From: Thermobifida cellulosilytica TB100
GTDB lineage: Bacteria; Actinomycetota; Actinomycetes; Streptosporangiales; Streptosporangiaceae
Reading direction: 5' to 3'
DNA length: 52,482 bases
Assembly (NCBI RefSeq): GCF_001517975.1
Contig: NZ_KQ950180.1
Coordinates: 257,647 to 310,128, forward strand
Part shown: in pieces, positions 33,154 through 41,526 of the stretch
Position numbering within the stretch: the first letter of the stretch is position 1
Layout of the letters: every line of letters starts with the position of its first letter
Notes under the pieces: generated by a model
What the model saw: only the letters and a program-made list of their open reading frames with translations
Databases searched by the model: none
What the model was told of the DNA's origin: nothing
Translations under genes and position numbers: made by a program

Positions 33154-34131
33154 ATGAATCGGTCCATCGTCTACTCGATCCTCGCCTCTTTCACGCTCGC
33201 CGTGCTCGGAGCGTCTCCGGCATCGGCCGTCGAACCGTCCGCCCCGGAGGGGACGGCCACCGCCTCCTCCCCCCACGTGGTCCGCCAGTCGGCCGCCACC
33301 ACCCCGCAGCAGCGGCGCTCCGTCCTGGAGTACTGGACGACCGAGCGCATGGCCTCGGCCACCCCCCTCTCCCGGGGGATCGGGGAGCTGGACGTGCCGC
33401 TGTTCGCCTCCCCCCGCTCCCCCGAGAGCGCCGACGCGGGCCGCGGCTCCGGCTCGGTCCGCCGCTGGACCGGCGGCGGCCTGGTCGCGGCCACCACCGG
33501 ACGGGTGTACCTGACCCTCGACGGCGTGGACTACACCTGTACGGCCTCGGTGATCGACGCCGAGAACCGGGACACCGTGCTCACCGCGGGCCACTGCCTC
33601 AAGGACAAGACCGGCTCGTGGGCGGAGAACTGGATCTTCGTCCCCGGCTACACCGACGGACGCGAGCCCTACGGCCGCTACTCCGCCCGGGACATGCTCG
33701 TCTCGCCGAAGTGGTCCCGCCAGGGCGACGACAGCTACGACTTCGGCCTGGTGGTGCTCAACACCGACCTCCTGGGGCGGCACGTCGCCGACCGCACCGG
33801 CAGCCAGCAGGTCTCCTTCGACGGGCACATCGCCCCGCGGGTCTACGCCTTCGGCTACCCCTCCTCGTCGCCCTACTCGGGCCGCCACCTCTACTACTGC
33901 GCCGGCCCCACCCACCCCGACCGCAACGGCACGCACGGCTCCGGGATGGACTGCGCGATGACCCAGGGCTCCAGCGGCGGCCCGTGGTTCGCGAACTTCG
34001 ACCCCTCCACCGGGATCGGCACGATCACCTCGCTGATCAGCTTCAAGTACGCCGACAACCCGGACGTCCAGTACGGCCCCCGGCTCGGCGAGGAGGCCCG
34101 GCGGGTCTACCAGGCCGCACAGACCCTGTAA
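33154..34131 (+). CDS. Secreted trypsin-like serine protease (S1 family)
   Basis: 325 residues. Signal peptide MNRSIVYSILASFTLAVLGA, cleaved near SASA/VEP, then a ~95-residue propeptide-like stretch. The protease domain has the catalytic triad: His in VLTAGHCL, Asp in SYDFGLVVL and Ser in QGSSGGPWF, with cysteines flanking (CTAS...GHC and DCAM). The pattern resembles the glutamyl endopeptidase/V8-like extracellular proteases of actinomycetes. ATG 33154 is preceded by CCGGGGGC. Located head-to-tail with another secreted hydrolase, but a terminator separates them. Confidence 0.92.
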   Translation: MNRSIVYSILASFTLAVLGASPASAVEPSAPEGTATASSPHVVRQSAATTPQQRRSVLEYWTTERMASATPLSRGIGELDVPLFASPRSPESADAGRGSGSVRRWTGGGLVAATTGRVYLTLDGVDYTCTASVIDAENRDTVLTAGHCLKDKTGSWAENWIFVPGYTDGREPYGRYSARDMLVSPKWSRQGDDSYDFGLVVLNTDLLGRHVADRTGSQQVSFDGHIAPRVYAFGYPSSSPYSGRHLYYCAGPTHPDRNGTHGSGMDCAMTQGSSGGPWFANFDPSTGIGTITSLISFKYADNPDVQYGPRLGEEARRVYQAAQTL

Positions 34132-34191
34132 CCGGACGACCGCGCCCGGGGGACCTGCTCCGGCCTCCCGCCGCCCCGGGCCGCGGTCACC

Positions 34192-34226
34192 GGCGGGCCC
34201 CGGGAAGCCAGGTCCCGGGGCCCGCC
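34192..34226. terminator. Terminator between the S1 protease and lysS
   Basis: Perfect 14-base arms (34192-34205, GGCGGGCCCCGGGA, and 34213-34226) with a 7-base loop, between convergent genes, 9 bases from the lysS stop. Confidence 0.85.
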
Positions 34227-34235
34227 CGCTGCCCG

Positions 34236-35738
34236 TCAGTTTCCGGCCGGTTTGACCAGCGGGAAGAGGATGGTCTCCCTGATCCCCTTGCCGGTGAAGG
34301 CCATCAGCAGCCGGTCGATCCCGATCCCCACTCCGGCGGTGGGCGGCATCCCGTACTCCAGGGCGCGCAGGAAGTCCTCGTCCAACTGCATCGCCTCGGG
34401 GTCGCCCCCGGCGGCCAGCAGCGACTGCTCGGTGAGGCGGCGCCGCTGCTCGACCGGGTCGATCAGCTCCGAGAACCCGGTGCCCAGCTCCATGCCGAAC
34501 CCGATCAGGTCCCACTTCTCGGTGAGCAGCGGCTCGTCGCGGTGCTGGCGGGTCAGCGGGCTGGTCTCCACGGGGAAGTCCCGGACGAACGTGGGCTGGA
34601 CCAGGGCGGGCTGGACCAGCTCCTCGAACAGGTGCTCCACGAGCTTGCCCGGCCCCCACGCCGGGTTCCACTCGACCCCCCGGGCGTCGGCGAGCCGGCG
34701 GACGCGCTCCACCGGAGTGCGGACGGTGACCTCCTCGCCGAGCGCCTCGGACACCGACCCGTACAGGGTGATGTGCGGCCATTCGCCGCCCAGGTCCCAC
34801 TCCCCGTCAGGACGCCGGACCACGGTGGAGCCGAACACCGCCCGGGCGGCCCCCTGGACCAGCTCCCGGGTGAGTTCCGCGCCGTCGTTGTAGTCGGCGT
34901 AGGCCCGGTAGAACTCCAGCATGGTGAACTCGGGGTTGTGCGTGGAGTCCGCGCCCTCGTTGCGGAAGTTCCGGTTGATCTCGAAGACCTTCTCCAGGCC
35001 GCCGACCACGAGTCTCTTGAGGAAGAGCTCGGGGGCGATCCGGAGGTACAGGTCCATGCCGTAGGCGTTGATGCGCGTGGTGAACGGCCGGGCCGTCGCG
35101 CCTCCGTGCACCGTCTGCAACATGGGGGTTTCGACCTCGACGAACCCCCGCATCTCCAGTTCCGTGCGGAGCGCACGCACCATGCGTACCCTGCTGCGCA
35201 CCATCCTCTGCGCCTCGGGGTTGACGATGAGGTCCACGTAGCGCTGCCGGACCCGCGCCTCGGGGTCGGTCAGCCCCTTGTGCTTGTCGGGCAGCGGGCG
35301 CAGGCACTTGGCGGTCAGCGTCCAGGAGTCGACGAGGACCGACAGCTCACCGCGGCGGGAGGTGATCACCTCGCCCTCCACACCGACGTGGTCGCCGAGA
35401 TCGACGTCCGCCTTCCAGGAGTCGAGGCTGTCCTGGCCGACCTTGTCCAGCGAGAGCATGACCTGGAGGTCGCCGGTCCCGTCCCGCAGCGTTGCGAAGC
35501 ACAGTTTTCCACCGGTTCGGTAGAGCATCACTCGACCCGCGATGGAGACCTTTTCTCCGGTATGCGTATCCGGTGCCAGGTCGGCGTGTTTGTCGCGCAC
35601 GTCCTTGATCAGAACAGTCCGGGGGAAGGTGGCGGGGAAGGGGTCGATTCCCTTCTCACGCAGCCTCTCCAGCTTCTGCCGCCGGACTCGTACCTGTTCA
35701 GGAAGATTGTCGTTATTGGTGTCATGCGCGTCAGTCAC
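34236..35738 (-). CDS. lysS: Lysyl-tRNA synthetase, class II
   Basis: Charges tRNA-Lys. About 500 residues. The OB-fold anticodon domain ([24 protein letters not shown]) is followed by the class II core: motif 1 in [21 protein letters not shown], motif 2 [29 protein letters not shown], motif 3 [24 protein letters not shown]. It aligns along its length with mycobacterial LysS. GTG 35738 gives [20 protein letters not shown], the expected N-terminus. Only 41 bases separate it from the PqqD-like gene of the RiPP locus, on the same strand, so lysS may be read through from the RiPP operon or have its promoter inside it. Confidence 0.95.
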   Translation of the reverse strand: MTDAHDTNNDNLPEQVRVRRQKLERLREKGIDPFPATFPRTVLIKDVRDKHADLAPDTHTGEKVSIAGRVMLYRTGGKLCFATLRDGTGDLQVMLSLDKVGQDSLDSWKADVDLGDHVGVEGEVITSRRGELSVLVDSWTLTAKCLRPLPDKHKGLTDPEARVRQRYVDLIVNPEAQRMVRSRVRMVRALRTELEMRGFVEVETPMLQTVHGGATARPFTTRINAYGMDLYLRIAPELFLKRLVVGGLEKVFEINRNFRNEGADSTHNPEFTMLEFYRAYADYNDGAELTRELVQGAARAVFGSTVVRRPDGEWDLGGEWPHITLYGSVSEALGEEVTVRTPVERVRRLADARGVEWNPAWGPGKLVEHLFEELVQPALVQPTFVRDFPVETSPLTRQHRDEPLLTEKWDLIGFGMELGTGFSELIDPVEQRRRLTEQSLLAAGGDPEAMQLDEDFLRALEYGMPPTAGVGIGIDRLLMAFTGKGIRETILFPLVKPAGN

Positions 35739-35779
35739 AGAGCTGATCCTATCCGCCGTTGCGTCCTCCAACAGCACGT

Positions 35780-36094
35780 TCAGTGGCTGCCACCGTGCGA
35801 CAGGAGTGTGTCCTCCTGGGAGAGCCCTGAATCGAGCAACCCTTGACGGTCGACACTGACCAGGAAGGCCACCACGTCCTCGTACACCTGAGCGCGTGGA
35901 ACGTTGTGTTGACTGGCCACACGATCGACGATTCCCGCTACGGTAACTGTTCCGTCGCACAGCTTCAGCACTTCGGCCGCAGTTGGGTTGATCACCAGTA
36001 CACGCACGTCCATGTTTTCAGGAACGACGATCGCATACTGTCCGGTGTGCTGAATCCTGGACGGAACAAGACAAGGACGTGAGGTCGGAATCAT
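35780..36094 (-). CDS. PqqD-like RiPP leader-recognition protein (RRE)
   Basis: 104 residues, winged-helix PqqD fold. Hallmarks: [21 protein letters not shown] followed by [17 protein letters not shown] and [18 protein letters not shown], the pattern of stand-alone RREs that hold the leader of a ribosomal peptide and present it to modifying enzymes (like the lasso B1 protein). ATG 36094 overlaps the stop of the upstream Asn-synthetase-like gene (ATGA), with AAAGG as ribosome site. Lower GC than the flanking genes. Its presence strongly supports reading the upstream small gene as a precursor peptide. Confidence 0.88.
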   Translation of the reverse strand: MIPTSRPCLVPSRIQHTGQYAIVVPENMDVRVLVINPTAAEVLKLCDGTVTVAGIVDRVASQHNVPRAQVYEDVVAFLVSVDRQGLLDSGLSQEDTLLSHGGSH

Positions 36095-37863
36095 GGAAGG
36101 TGCCTTTCATGTGCACGAAGCCAATCATCAACAGAGTGGAGAGCCCACAGAGCAGGAGCGTGACGGCGATCACCATTCTGATATCGGATCAAGGCCGACT
36201 TGTAGCGAACTGGGTCGAGGATTCCCAGGTCGATAAGTGGACTGTCCTTACCGATTGAGCGAAGCCTGCTCTGATTGTCTTGGAGACCAGAGTTTAGAAT
36301 CATCAAGGCCTCAGCTTTGTCTGCTCTGGAAATGACAGAAGAAGGCAGAAACATGTCCAGCGCCCGACGGAGAATCACCTTCTCCAGTCCGTTATTCCGA
36401 AACATGTGAGGGGGCAGTGCCCAGGTAATTGAGGCGAGATCCGGATCGAAGAAGGGATAGACGATCGTGACTCCTGCCCGGCGGCCAGCGTCCTCCCACC
36501 ATCCTCCACATTGAGCTCGGCCAGCTGCCCCGGCTTCCGCAAACAAGCTCTGTGAATAAACTTTCGTCATTCCTCCGGCTTCCCCCAGAACAGGGTAGCC
36601 GTCGATGAGCTTACTCAGAAGGTCCGCTTTATCCATCCACTCTTGGGTGAACCACGGCGGTATATCTTTCAGAGCACGTTCCAGACGCGCTCGGGGAGCG
36701 TCGTAGTCCCCTGCCAGAAGATGATTGACAACACGGCGTACCCGATTGGGACGAGGAAAAGTATCGATTTCTCGCCACCCGCTGGTATCCCCCAAAGCGA
36801 TCCGGTCTGCTATGGCAAAGACCTGCCCGAGCAACAGCTCGTCTCCGCCTTCTCCAGCGATGACTGTGGTCGGCGAAGCGGAACTGTGGGCAATATGATT
36901 GAGCATCGCCCAGTTCCGTCCGGCATAAGGCCAGGCCTCAGGCTCGTGTCTCACCGGATAGGACGCTGACAGTGGCAGCAGTTTGTCAGCTGGCAGCTCC
37001 TCGAAGAGTAATCCGGTTTCCATCGCCACATCGCGAGCATAGGAGCGCTCATCGCATGCTGGTAGCGCCTCGGTGTAAGTCAGACCGTAGGCACGTACCG
37101 GTTGCAGCCCTGTGGCCGCGTACACTCCAGCCAAACTGGAAGAGTCGATACCACCGCTGAGCAACAATGCATCAGAAGCCCCTGAGCATCTCTCCACAGC
37201 GGTGAAAAGAGCTTCTCGAAACATCCCGACAAGTTGTTCATCATCTGCTCCAGTGACGTCCTGAGGTCTGAGGCGGGTCAACGGGAAGCAGTTGGTCTCC
37301 CCGTTGCTCCATACCAGGCTGTGTCCAGGGGGCAGGCGTCGCACTCCTCGCCAAGGACTGCCGTGTGGATCACACAGCTGGGGGACGAGATAAGCAGCCA
37401 GGCCGGCGATGTCCACCTTCGCCGGAAGTAGACAGGTGAGCGCGTCAGAACAGGTTGCAACAGCCACCTGACCATCGGGACCAGTTGCGTAGAACAGGGG
37501 ACGTGCCGATAGCGGTCCCCGATAGGCGACAAGAGTGCGGCCGGGAAGAACCACGACCGCGTGAGCGTCTCCTGTCAGATTTGCCAACCACCTCGTAGCA
37601 TCGGCGCTAGCAGACAACATCGCCGCACAAGGCGGAGAAAGACGCCTACGCAACCACTCTGGGGCATCGATGATCGCAAAACCGTCTCCCTTTTCGAAGG
37701 GCAGAAGCAAGCTCCCTTCAAAAGTGACATTCCTGCCTCCAGCAGCGGTAATACCATCCAGACTCCGCTGATCCCACTGGGAAGCCCGGTAAGCGAGAGC
37801 GTCCTGCATCGTGTTCAGCGCACCTTCTGGCCAGGAGCCAGCAAGCGCCACCAGTGCCGTCAT
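36091..37863 (-). CDS. Asparagine-synthetase-like enzyme, lasso-cyclase-like
   Basis: 590 residues. N-terminal Ntn-glutaminase-like half lacking the catalytic Cys2 (begins MTALVALAG), so it is not a normal glutamine amidotransferase. The C-terminal ATP-pyrophosphatase domain is intact: PP-loop LSGGIDSSSL (235-244) and GEGGDELLLG (337-346). This is the pattern of lasso peptide cyclases (C proteins), which adenylate an Asp/Glu side chain and form an amide with the peptide N-terminus. Here it sits between a radical SAM enzyme (4-base overlap) and a PqqD-like protein (4-base overlap). Predicted role: ATP-dependent amide formation on the precursor encoded upstream. AsnB-type amidation is the alternative. 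Confidence 0.85.
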   Translation of the reverse strand: MTALVALAGSWPEGALNTMQDALAYRASQWDQRSLDGITAAGGRNVTFEGSLLLPFEKGDGFAIIDAPEWLRRRLSPPCAAMLSASADATRWLANLTGDAHAVVVLPGRTLVAYRGPLSARPLFYATGPDGQVAVATCSDALTCLLPAKVDIAGLAAYLVPQLCDPHGSPWRGVRRLPPGHSLVWSNGETNCFPLTRLRPQDVTGADDEQLVGMFREALFTAVERCSGASDALLLSGGIDSSSLAGVYAATGLQPVRAYGLTYTEALPACDERSYARDVAMETGLLFEELPADKLLPLSASYPVRHEPEAWPYAGRNWAMLNHIAHSSASPTTVIAGEGGDELLLGQVFAIADRIALGDTSGWREIDTFPRPNRVRRVVNHLLAGDYDAPRARLERALKDIPPWFTQEWMDKADLLSKLIDGYPVLGEAGGMTKVYSQSLFAEAGAAGRAQCGGWWEDAGRRAGVTIVYPFFDPDLASITWALPPHMFRNNGLEKVILRRALDMFLPSSVISRADKAEALMILNSGLQDNQSRLRSIGKDSPLIDLGILDPVRYKSALIRYQNGDRRHAPALWALHSVDDWLRAHERHLP

Positions 37864-38861
37864 GTCGTTTCTTTCTTCTGCTGAGATGATCGGATCTGCA
37901 TAAATCCCGTTGCCGCCAAGAGGAAGAATCGATTATCTGCCAATTTCTCCTCAAGTTCAGCCACCGCATCCGCGTCATCTGTGATAGCTCGACAGAGCGA
38001 ACAGAAGGACTCGTCCAGGAGTCGCTCTGCGACTCGTTGTTGCGTTTTGGGAGACAGTCGGTCGTAGAGAGCACGCGGCCCCTGAATGTGAAGCAAATTG
38101 AGGAGCGGATTGGAAGCCGCTGACCTTAATGCCTCACCCACCTGTGCAGAAGAGGTGATCGACAGACGTAGGGGAGAATTCGGAGAGGCTCCCCTGGCAG
38201 GACCGCAACAGGTGTAGAGGTCACCTTCAGGAGTCAGAACCGGGCGAACCACGACTCCGCAGGCATCACCGGGTACGTTATCAATGCTGGGGTTACGCAT
38301 GACCGCCAAGTTACGCCCTCTCCCAAAAGGAAGGACCCTGGAGGAGAGCAACGGCACCTGATGGACATCTACAATCTTCCTCAATTGTTCATAAATTTTA
38401 TTTTCACTATTTCCACAGTACTGCACCTGGAGCCGAATTCCAGCATCGCTGCCACAAGCAAGAAGACGATCCAGCATATGAATATTAGTCAGACGCTCAT
38501 GAATTTTGTGGTAGCTGTCAAACGAAATTGCAAGTCTATCGAGCCCGGCCTCTTTGAGCTCTGAGAAGACTCTTCGGGCTTCCTCTTCGGTACGTGCCCA
38601 GTAGCCGTTGCTGATCATGGAGACAACCAAGCCGAGACTGTGTGCGAGACGAATGGTCTTCAGCGTGGTGTCACGGCGCAGCCAAGGTTCACCGCCAGTG
38701 ACGCACACCCCATCGATGTACGGAGCAGAGCTACGGACAGCGGCATCGATCTTTTCCCAGGGAAGATCTCCGCGAGCTCTTGGGGAGGAGTTCGTGATGC
38801 AGTGAGCACACTCCATGTTGCAGGAATTGGTCACCTGTATTCCAAGTGTGTTGTAACGCAT
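37860..38861 (-). CDS. Radical SAM peptide-modifying enzyme with C-terminal cysteine cluster
   Basis: 333 residues. Radical SAM signature C14-x3-C18-x2-C21 (TNSCNMECAHC) and GGEP (56-59) for SAM binding. The C-terminal part has extra cysteines (C201, C218, C219, C287, C290) in a SPASM/twitch-like arrangement that probably binds an auxiliary Fe-S cluster. These features are typical of RiPP-maturing enzymes making C-C, C-S or epimerised linkages. Strong RBS (AGGAGGG) 6 bases before ATG 38861. It ends by overlapping the Asn-synthetase-like start. Codon use is AT-richer than the host average. The modification type cannot be predicted. Confidence 0.9.
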   Translation of the reverse strand: MRYNTLGIQVTNSCNMECAHCITNSSPRARGDLPWEKIDAAVRSSAPYIDGVCVTGGEPWLRRDTTLKTIRLAHSLGLVVSMISNGYWARTEEEARRVFSELKEAGLDRLAISFDSYHKIHERLTNIHMLDRLLACGSDAGIRLQVQYCGNSENKIYEQLRKIVDVHQVPLLSSRVLPFGRGRNLAVMRNPSIDNVPGDACGVVVRPVLTPEGDLYTCCGPARGASPNSPLRLSITSSAQVGEALRSAASNPLLNLLHIQGPRALYDRLSPKTQQRVAERLLDESFCSLCRAITDDADAVAELEEKLADNRFFLLAATGFMQIRSSQQKKETT

Positions 38862-38872
38862 TCTTCCCTCCT

Positions 38873-38904
38873 GAGGTCCGCAGAACAGGAGCTCTGCGGA
38901 CCTC
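38873..38904 (-). promoter_or_regulatory. Hairpin between the precursor peptide gene and radical SAM gene
   Basis: GAGGTCCGCAG (38873-38883) and CTGCGGACCTC (38894-38904), perfect 11-base arms with a 10-base loop. It begins 13 bases after the peptide stop and touches the radical SAM ribosome site. Probably a partial terminator or RBS-masking structure that makes peptide mRNA more abundant than enzyme mRNA, a common RiPP arrangement. Confidence 0.65.
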
Positions 38905-38917
38905 TGTTCTACTCAGA

Positions 38918-39043
38918 TCAACTGTTCTGGACTGTGTGCACGTGTGGACTCAGGTCTTCAGGCACGCTTCCAGCGAGCTGCTCCTGCTCGAGGCCCACCA
39001 GAACAACTGGAGGCTCATACTCCCCAAAAGAGTCGTTCTCCAC
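38918..39043 (-). CDS. Putative RiPP precursor peptide (41 aa)
   Basis: An intergenic small gene. GTG 39043 has AAGGAG six bases upstream; the stop is at 38920-38918. The 41-residue product starts MENDSFGEYEPPVVLVGLEQ and ends with a core-like segment GSVPEDLSPHVHTVQNS. The YEPPVVLVG part recalls the YxxPxLxxxG leader motif recognised by lasso B1/PqqD-like proteins, though the Gly is one residue closer. Acidic residues Glu29 and Asp30 could be used by the Asn-synthetase-like enzyme, but they do not sit at ring position 7-9 if the core begins at Gly25. It heads the operon and is followed by a hairpin. Alternative: a non-precursor leader peptide. Confidence 0.6.
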   Translation of the reverse strand: MENDSFGEYEPPVVLVGLEQEQLAGSVPEDLSPHVHTVQNS

Positions 39044-39305
39044 TCTTTGCTCCTTTTAAGTCGGACTGTTCTCCCTCACGGCGACTGCAAGGGATCCCTT
39101 TCCGATCCAATAGAACACCTTCGACGTCCCCCAGTCACCAGGTCCAGCGACATGCTTCTTATGTCATGGAAATCTTTCTGATCTGGCTTTATGGACGGTG
39201 ACCAGGATTTCTATGTCACTTAGGCACTCCGCTACCCGGCTCCGCTGTTGCGTCTCTGCCGACTCTGGGAGATCGTGGTACCGGGTTCTTGGAGGAGATC
39301 CACGG

Positions 39306-40781
39306 ATGGGATGGACAAAACGGCAGATCACTCAGCTCCGCGAACGCATGCGTAAGCAGGGGAGAAGTGACGACGACATCGCTGATGAGATCCGCTACCG
39401 ATGCGGCTGTTCCCGCTTGGCCGCCTACCGAAGGTTGCATGGTTGGAGTCAGGCAGAAGCTGCCGATCGGTACCGCGAGCACTCCCCGGGCCTGTTTCTC
39501 GATCAGGCATCTCTGAGCAGACTGGAACTGTGGCCGCAGGTTGGTGGTCGTTCTCCGAAAGCAGCTCAGATCATCGCTCTGGCGTCGCTGTACGGAACAT
39601 CACCGTTGCGTCTTCTCTGCCCGGAGGGGTTAGAAAATCTCGACCCTTCTGAGCGAGATGTCCTTCTTCGAGCGAGTCTCTCAGGCAACACTCCGACACA
39701 ACCTCCCCTGTCTCGAGAACTCGAGACGGACAGCTGGGCTCCAGACAACCTTGTAACACCGAAAAGCAAAATGGAGACAGCAGCGCAACGCGCACTGAAA
39801 TTCGGTTCTATCGCCGAAGGAGGAAACGTTGGCAGCGAGACAGTTCAACAGCTCTTCGAAGAGGCCGAACGATTGTGCTCTCTCTATCCCAGGGTGGCAC
39901 TTTCTCGGCTTCTCGATGATTTAATCGAGGCCCAGAATGTTGTGTTCACTCTCCTCGAAGGACGCCAACGTCCCAGCCAGACCCGGGATCTCTACCTACT
40001 TGGCGGAATAATCTGTTTCATGCTCGCGAAAGCAAGCCACGACATCGGCGATCCGAAGTCTGCAATGAAACAAGCCCGCACTGCCTATATTTGCGCAGAC
40101 AACGCCGAGCACAACGGCCTACGTCTCAGAATTCGCGTACAGCAATCATTAACCGCCTACTGGGCAAGCTGGAATACTGAAGCAGCACGTTACATCGAAC
40201 TTGCACAGAGTATCCCGGCGGGAAGCGCCGGGAGCGCCACTGTCTGGCTTGCAGCTCAGAGCGCGCGCACCTGGGCATCACTGGGCGACCGGGAACGGGC
40301 CTTAAAAGAATTGTCGGTTGTAACCACACTTCGAGACCAGACACAGGAAAGTGACCTGGACAGGCTGGGCGGACTGATGCGATTCACAGACTGCCGGCGG
40401 CTTTACTATGAAGCCGAGACCTTGGTCTGGCTTCCCGGAAATGAGATAGAGATGGAGCAAACTGCGCTTACCGCAGTACGAGCCTACGAGGAAGCTGCAG
40501 AGAAAAATTCCGACGACTGGGCTTACGGGGACGAGGCAGGCGCACGAGCCGATCTGAGTTTCGCGCGGATCAGTCAAGGGGAGATCGAGGGAGCCCACGA
40601 GGCACTCATCCCTGTTCTAGAACTTCCGGTTGAGCAGCGCACGGCTGGCATTGTCGCCAGTGTGATGCGTATTCACGGCACTCTTCGAAACACTAAGAGC
40701 AACAACTCTGTGTCACAGCTAAAGCGCGAGATCGAGCTGTACAGTCAACACTCCGCTTCATCCCTAGCTTCAGGACGTTAA
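39306..40781 (+). CDS. HTH (XRE-like) regulator with TPR-like C-terminus, divergent to the RiPP operon
   Basis: 491 residues from ATG 39306, which has GGAGGAGA eight bases upstream; the open frame extends to 39198 but without an RBS. The N-terminal ~100 residues form a helix-turn-helix region (RLAAYRRLHGWSQAEAADRY...DQASLSRLELW), and residues ~160-480 are helical repeats with alternating hydrophobics, as in TPR-containing regulators next to natural-product loci. It is transcribed away from the precursor gene, and the 262-base gap likely holds both promoters. Four TTA leucine codons (39630, 39921, 40149, 40302) are striking for so GC-rich a genome. Probably the pathway-specific regulator. Confidence 0.8.
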   Translation: MGWTKRQITQLRERMRKQGRSDDDIADEIRYRCGCSRLAAYRRLHGWSQAEAADRYREHSPGLFLDQASLSRLELWPQVGGRSPKAAQIIALASLYGTSPLRLLCPEGLENLDPSERDVLLRASLSGNTPTQPPLSRELETDSWAPDNLVTPKSKMETAAQRALKFGSIAEGGNVGSETVQQLFEEAERLCSLYPRVALSRLLDDLIEAQNVVFTLLEGRQRPSQTRDLYLLGGIICFMLAKASHDIGDPKSAMKQARTAYICADNAEHNGLRLRIRVQQSLTAYWASWNTEAARYIELAQSIPAGSAGSATVWLAAQSARTWASLGDRERALKELSVVTTLRDQTQESDLDRLGGLMRFTDCRRLYYEAETLVWLPGNEIEMEQTALTAVRAYEEAAEKNSDDWAYGDEAGARADLSFARISQGEIEGAHEALIPVLELPVEQRTAGIVASVMRIHGTLRNTKSNNSVSQLKREIELYSQHSASSLASGR

Positions 40782-40790
40782 GCTCAGAGT

Positions 40791-41345
40791 GTGCGTATCG
40801 ATATGTCCAGTGACCGCCTTCGGTTGCGGGAGTTCCGTTCTTCCGATGTCGAAGACCTGCTGCGGGTGTACGGGGACGAGGAGACCGTCCGACACCTTTC
40901 CTTCACCCCACGGACAGCCGAGCAGTGTAATGCCATAGTGCAAGGCGCGATCAGAGACGCCGAGGCTGATCCGCGGACCGTGTACATGCTCGCCGTAGCG
41001 GCCGACGATGACCGGGTCGTGGGGGCCGCGCGCCTAGCTGTCGACGAACGGCCGCACAGCGCGCAAATCGGCTTTGCGCTCCGTGCTGACCTGTGGGGCA
41101 GGGGTCTCGGTTCAGAAATGGTGGGCCTTCTGCTCCGCCTCGCCTTCGACACCCTCGAACTGAAGCGCGTCTGGGGTGCCCGTTCTCCTGACAACGAGCT
41201 TTCGCGGCGGGTCATGCTCCGCGCCGGAATGATCGAGGAAGGACGTATCCGCCGACACCTGTGGACACGAGGGGCCTGGCGCGACTCCGTGGTCCACTCG
41301 ATCCTCGACGACGAGTGGCGCGCCACGGCTGCTGGACGGTCCTAG
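40791..41345 (+). CDS. RimJ/RimL-type GNAT acetyltransferase
   Basis: 184 residues. Begins LRLREFRSSDVEDLLRVYGDEE, the classic start of RimJ/RimL-family enzymes, with acetyl-CoA loop RADLWGRGLGSEMVGLLLRLAF (about 100-120) and the following KRVWGARSPDNELSRRVMLRAGM. GTG 40791 is used here; ATG 40803 is an alternative. It follows the HTH regulator by 9 bases on the same strand and is intermediate in GC. Whether it acts in the RiPP pathway (for example N-acetylation) or is unrelated cannot be told. Confidence 0.85.
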   Translation: MRIDMSSDRLRLREFRSSDVEDLLRVYGDEETVRHLSFTPRTAEQCNAIVQGAIRDAEADPRTVYMLAVAADDDRVVGAARLAVDERPHSAQIGFALRADLWGRGLGSEMVGLLLRLAFDTLELKRVWGARSPDNELSRRVMLRAGMIEEGRIRRHLWTRGAWRDSVVHSILDDEWRATAAGRS

Positions 41346-41504
41346 GGAGCACAACCGACCTCCGTGCCCCGGGCGAGGAGCAGACGGGGACCGCCCCACC
41401 ACGGTAGGAGCTCGAGCCGACGGCTTCGACTTCTGTTGACGCTGGACCGTCGATGCCGCTGTCGGACGTAGCGGTCTCGAGGACGCGGTCGTGACAGGGG
41501 TGCC

Positions 41505-41526
41505 GACCAGCACCGCGGTGCTGGTC
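41505..41526. promoter_or_regulatory. 22-base perfect palindrome
   Basis: GACCAGCACCG (41505-41515) directly abuts its complement CGGTGCTGGTC (41516-41526), giving a loop-free 22-base palindrome in a gene-free region. Without a loop it is more like a dimeric protein-binding site than a terminator. No adjacent start codon fits it well, so its role is unknown. Confidence 0.4.

Noticed and set aside
38918-39043. Classical lasso peptide interpretation of the precursor
   Set aside because: No B2 leader protease, no Thr at the penultimate leader position and acidic residues not at ring positions 7-9; kept only as lasso-like.
39062-39145. Second small minus-strand frame upstream of the precursor
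   Set aside because: Weak ribosome site, no motif and ends before the strong AAGGAG; not supported as a gene.
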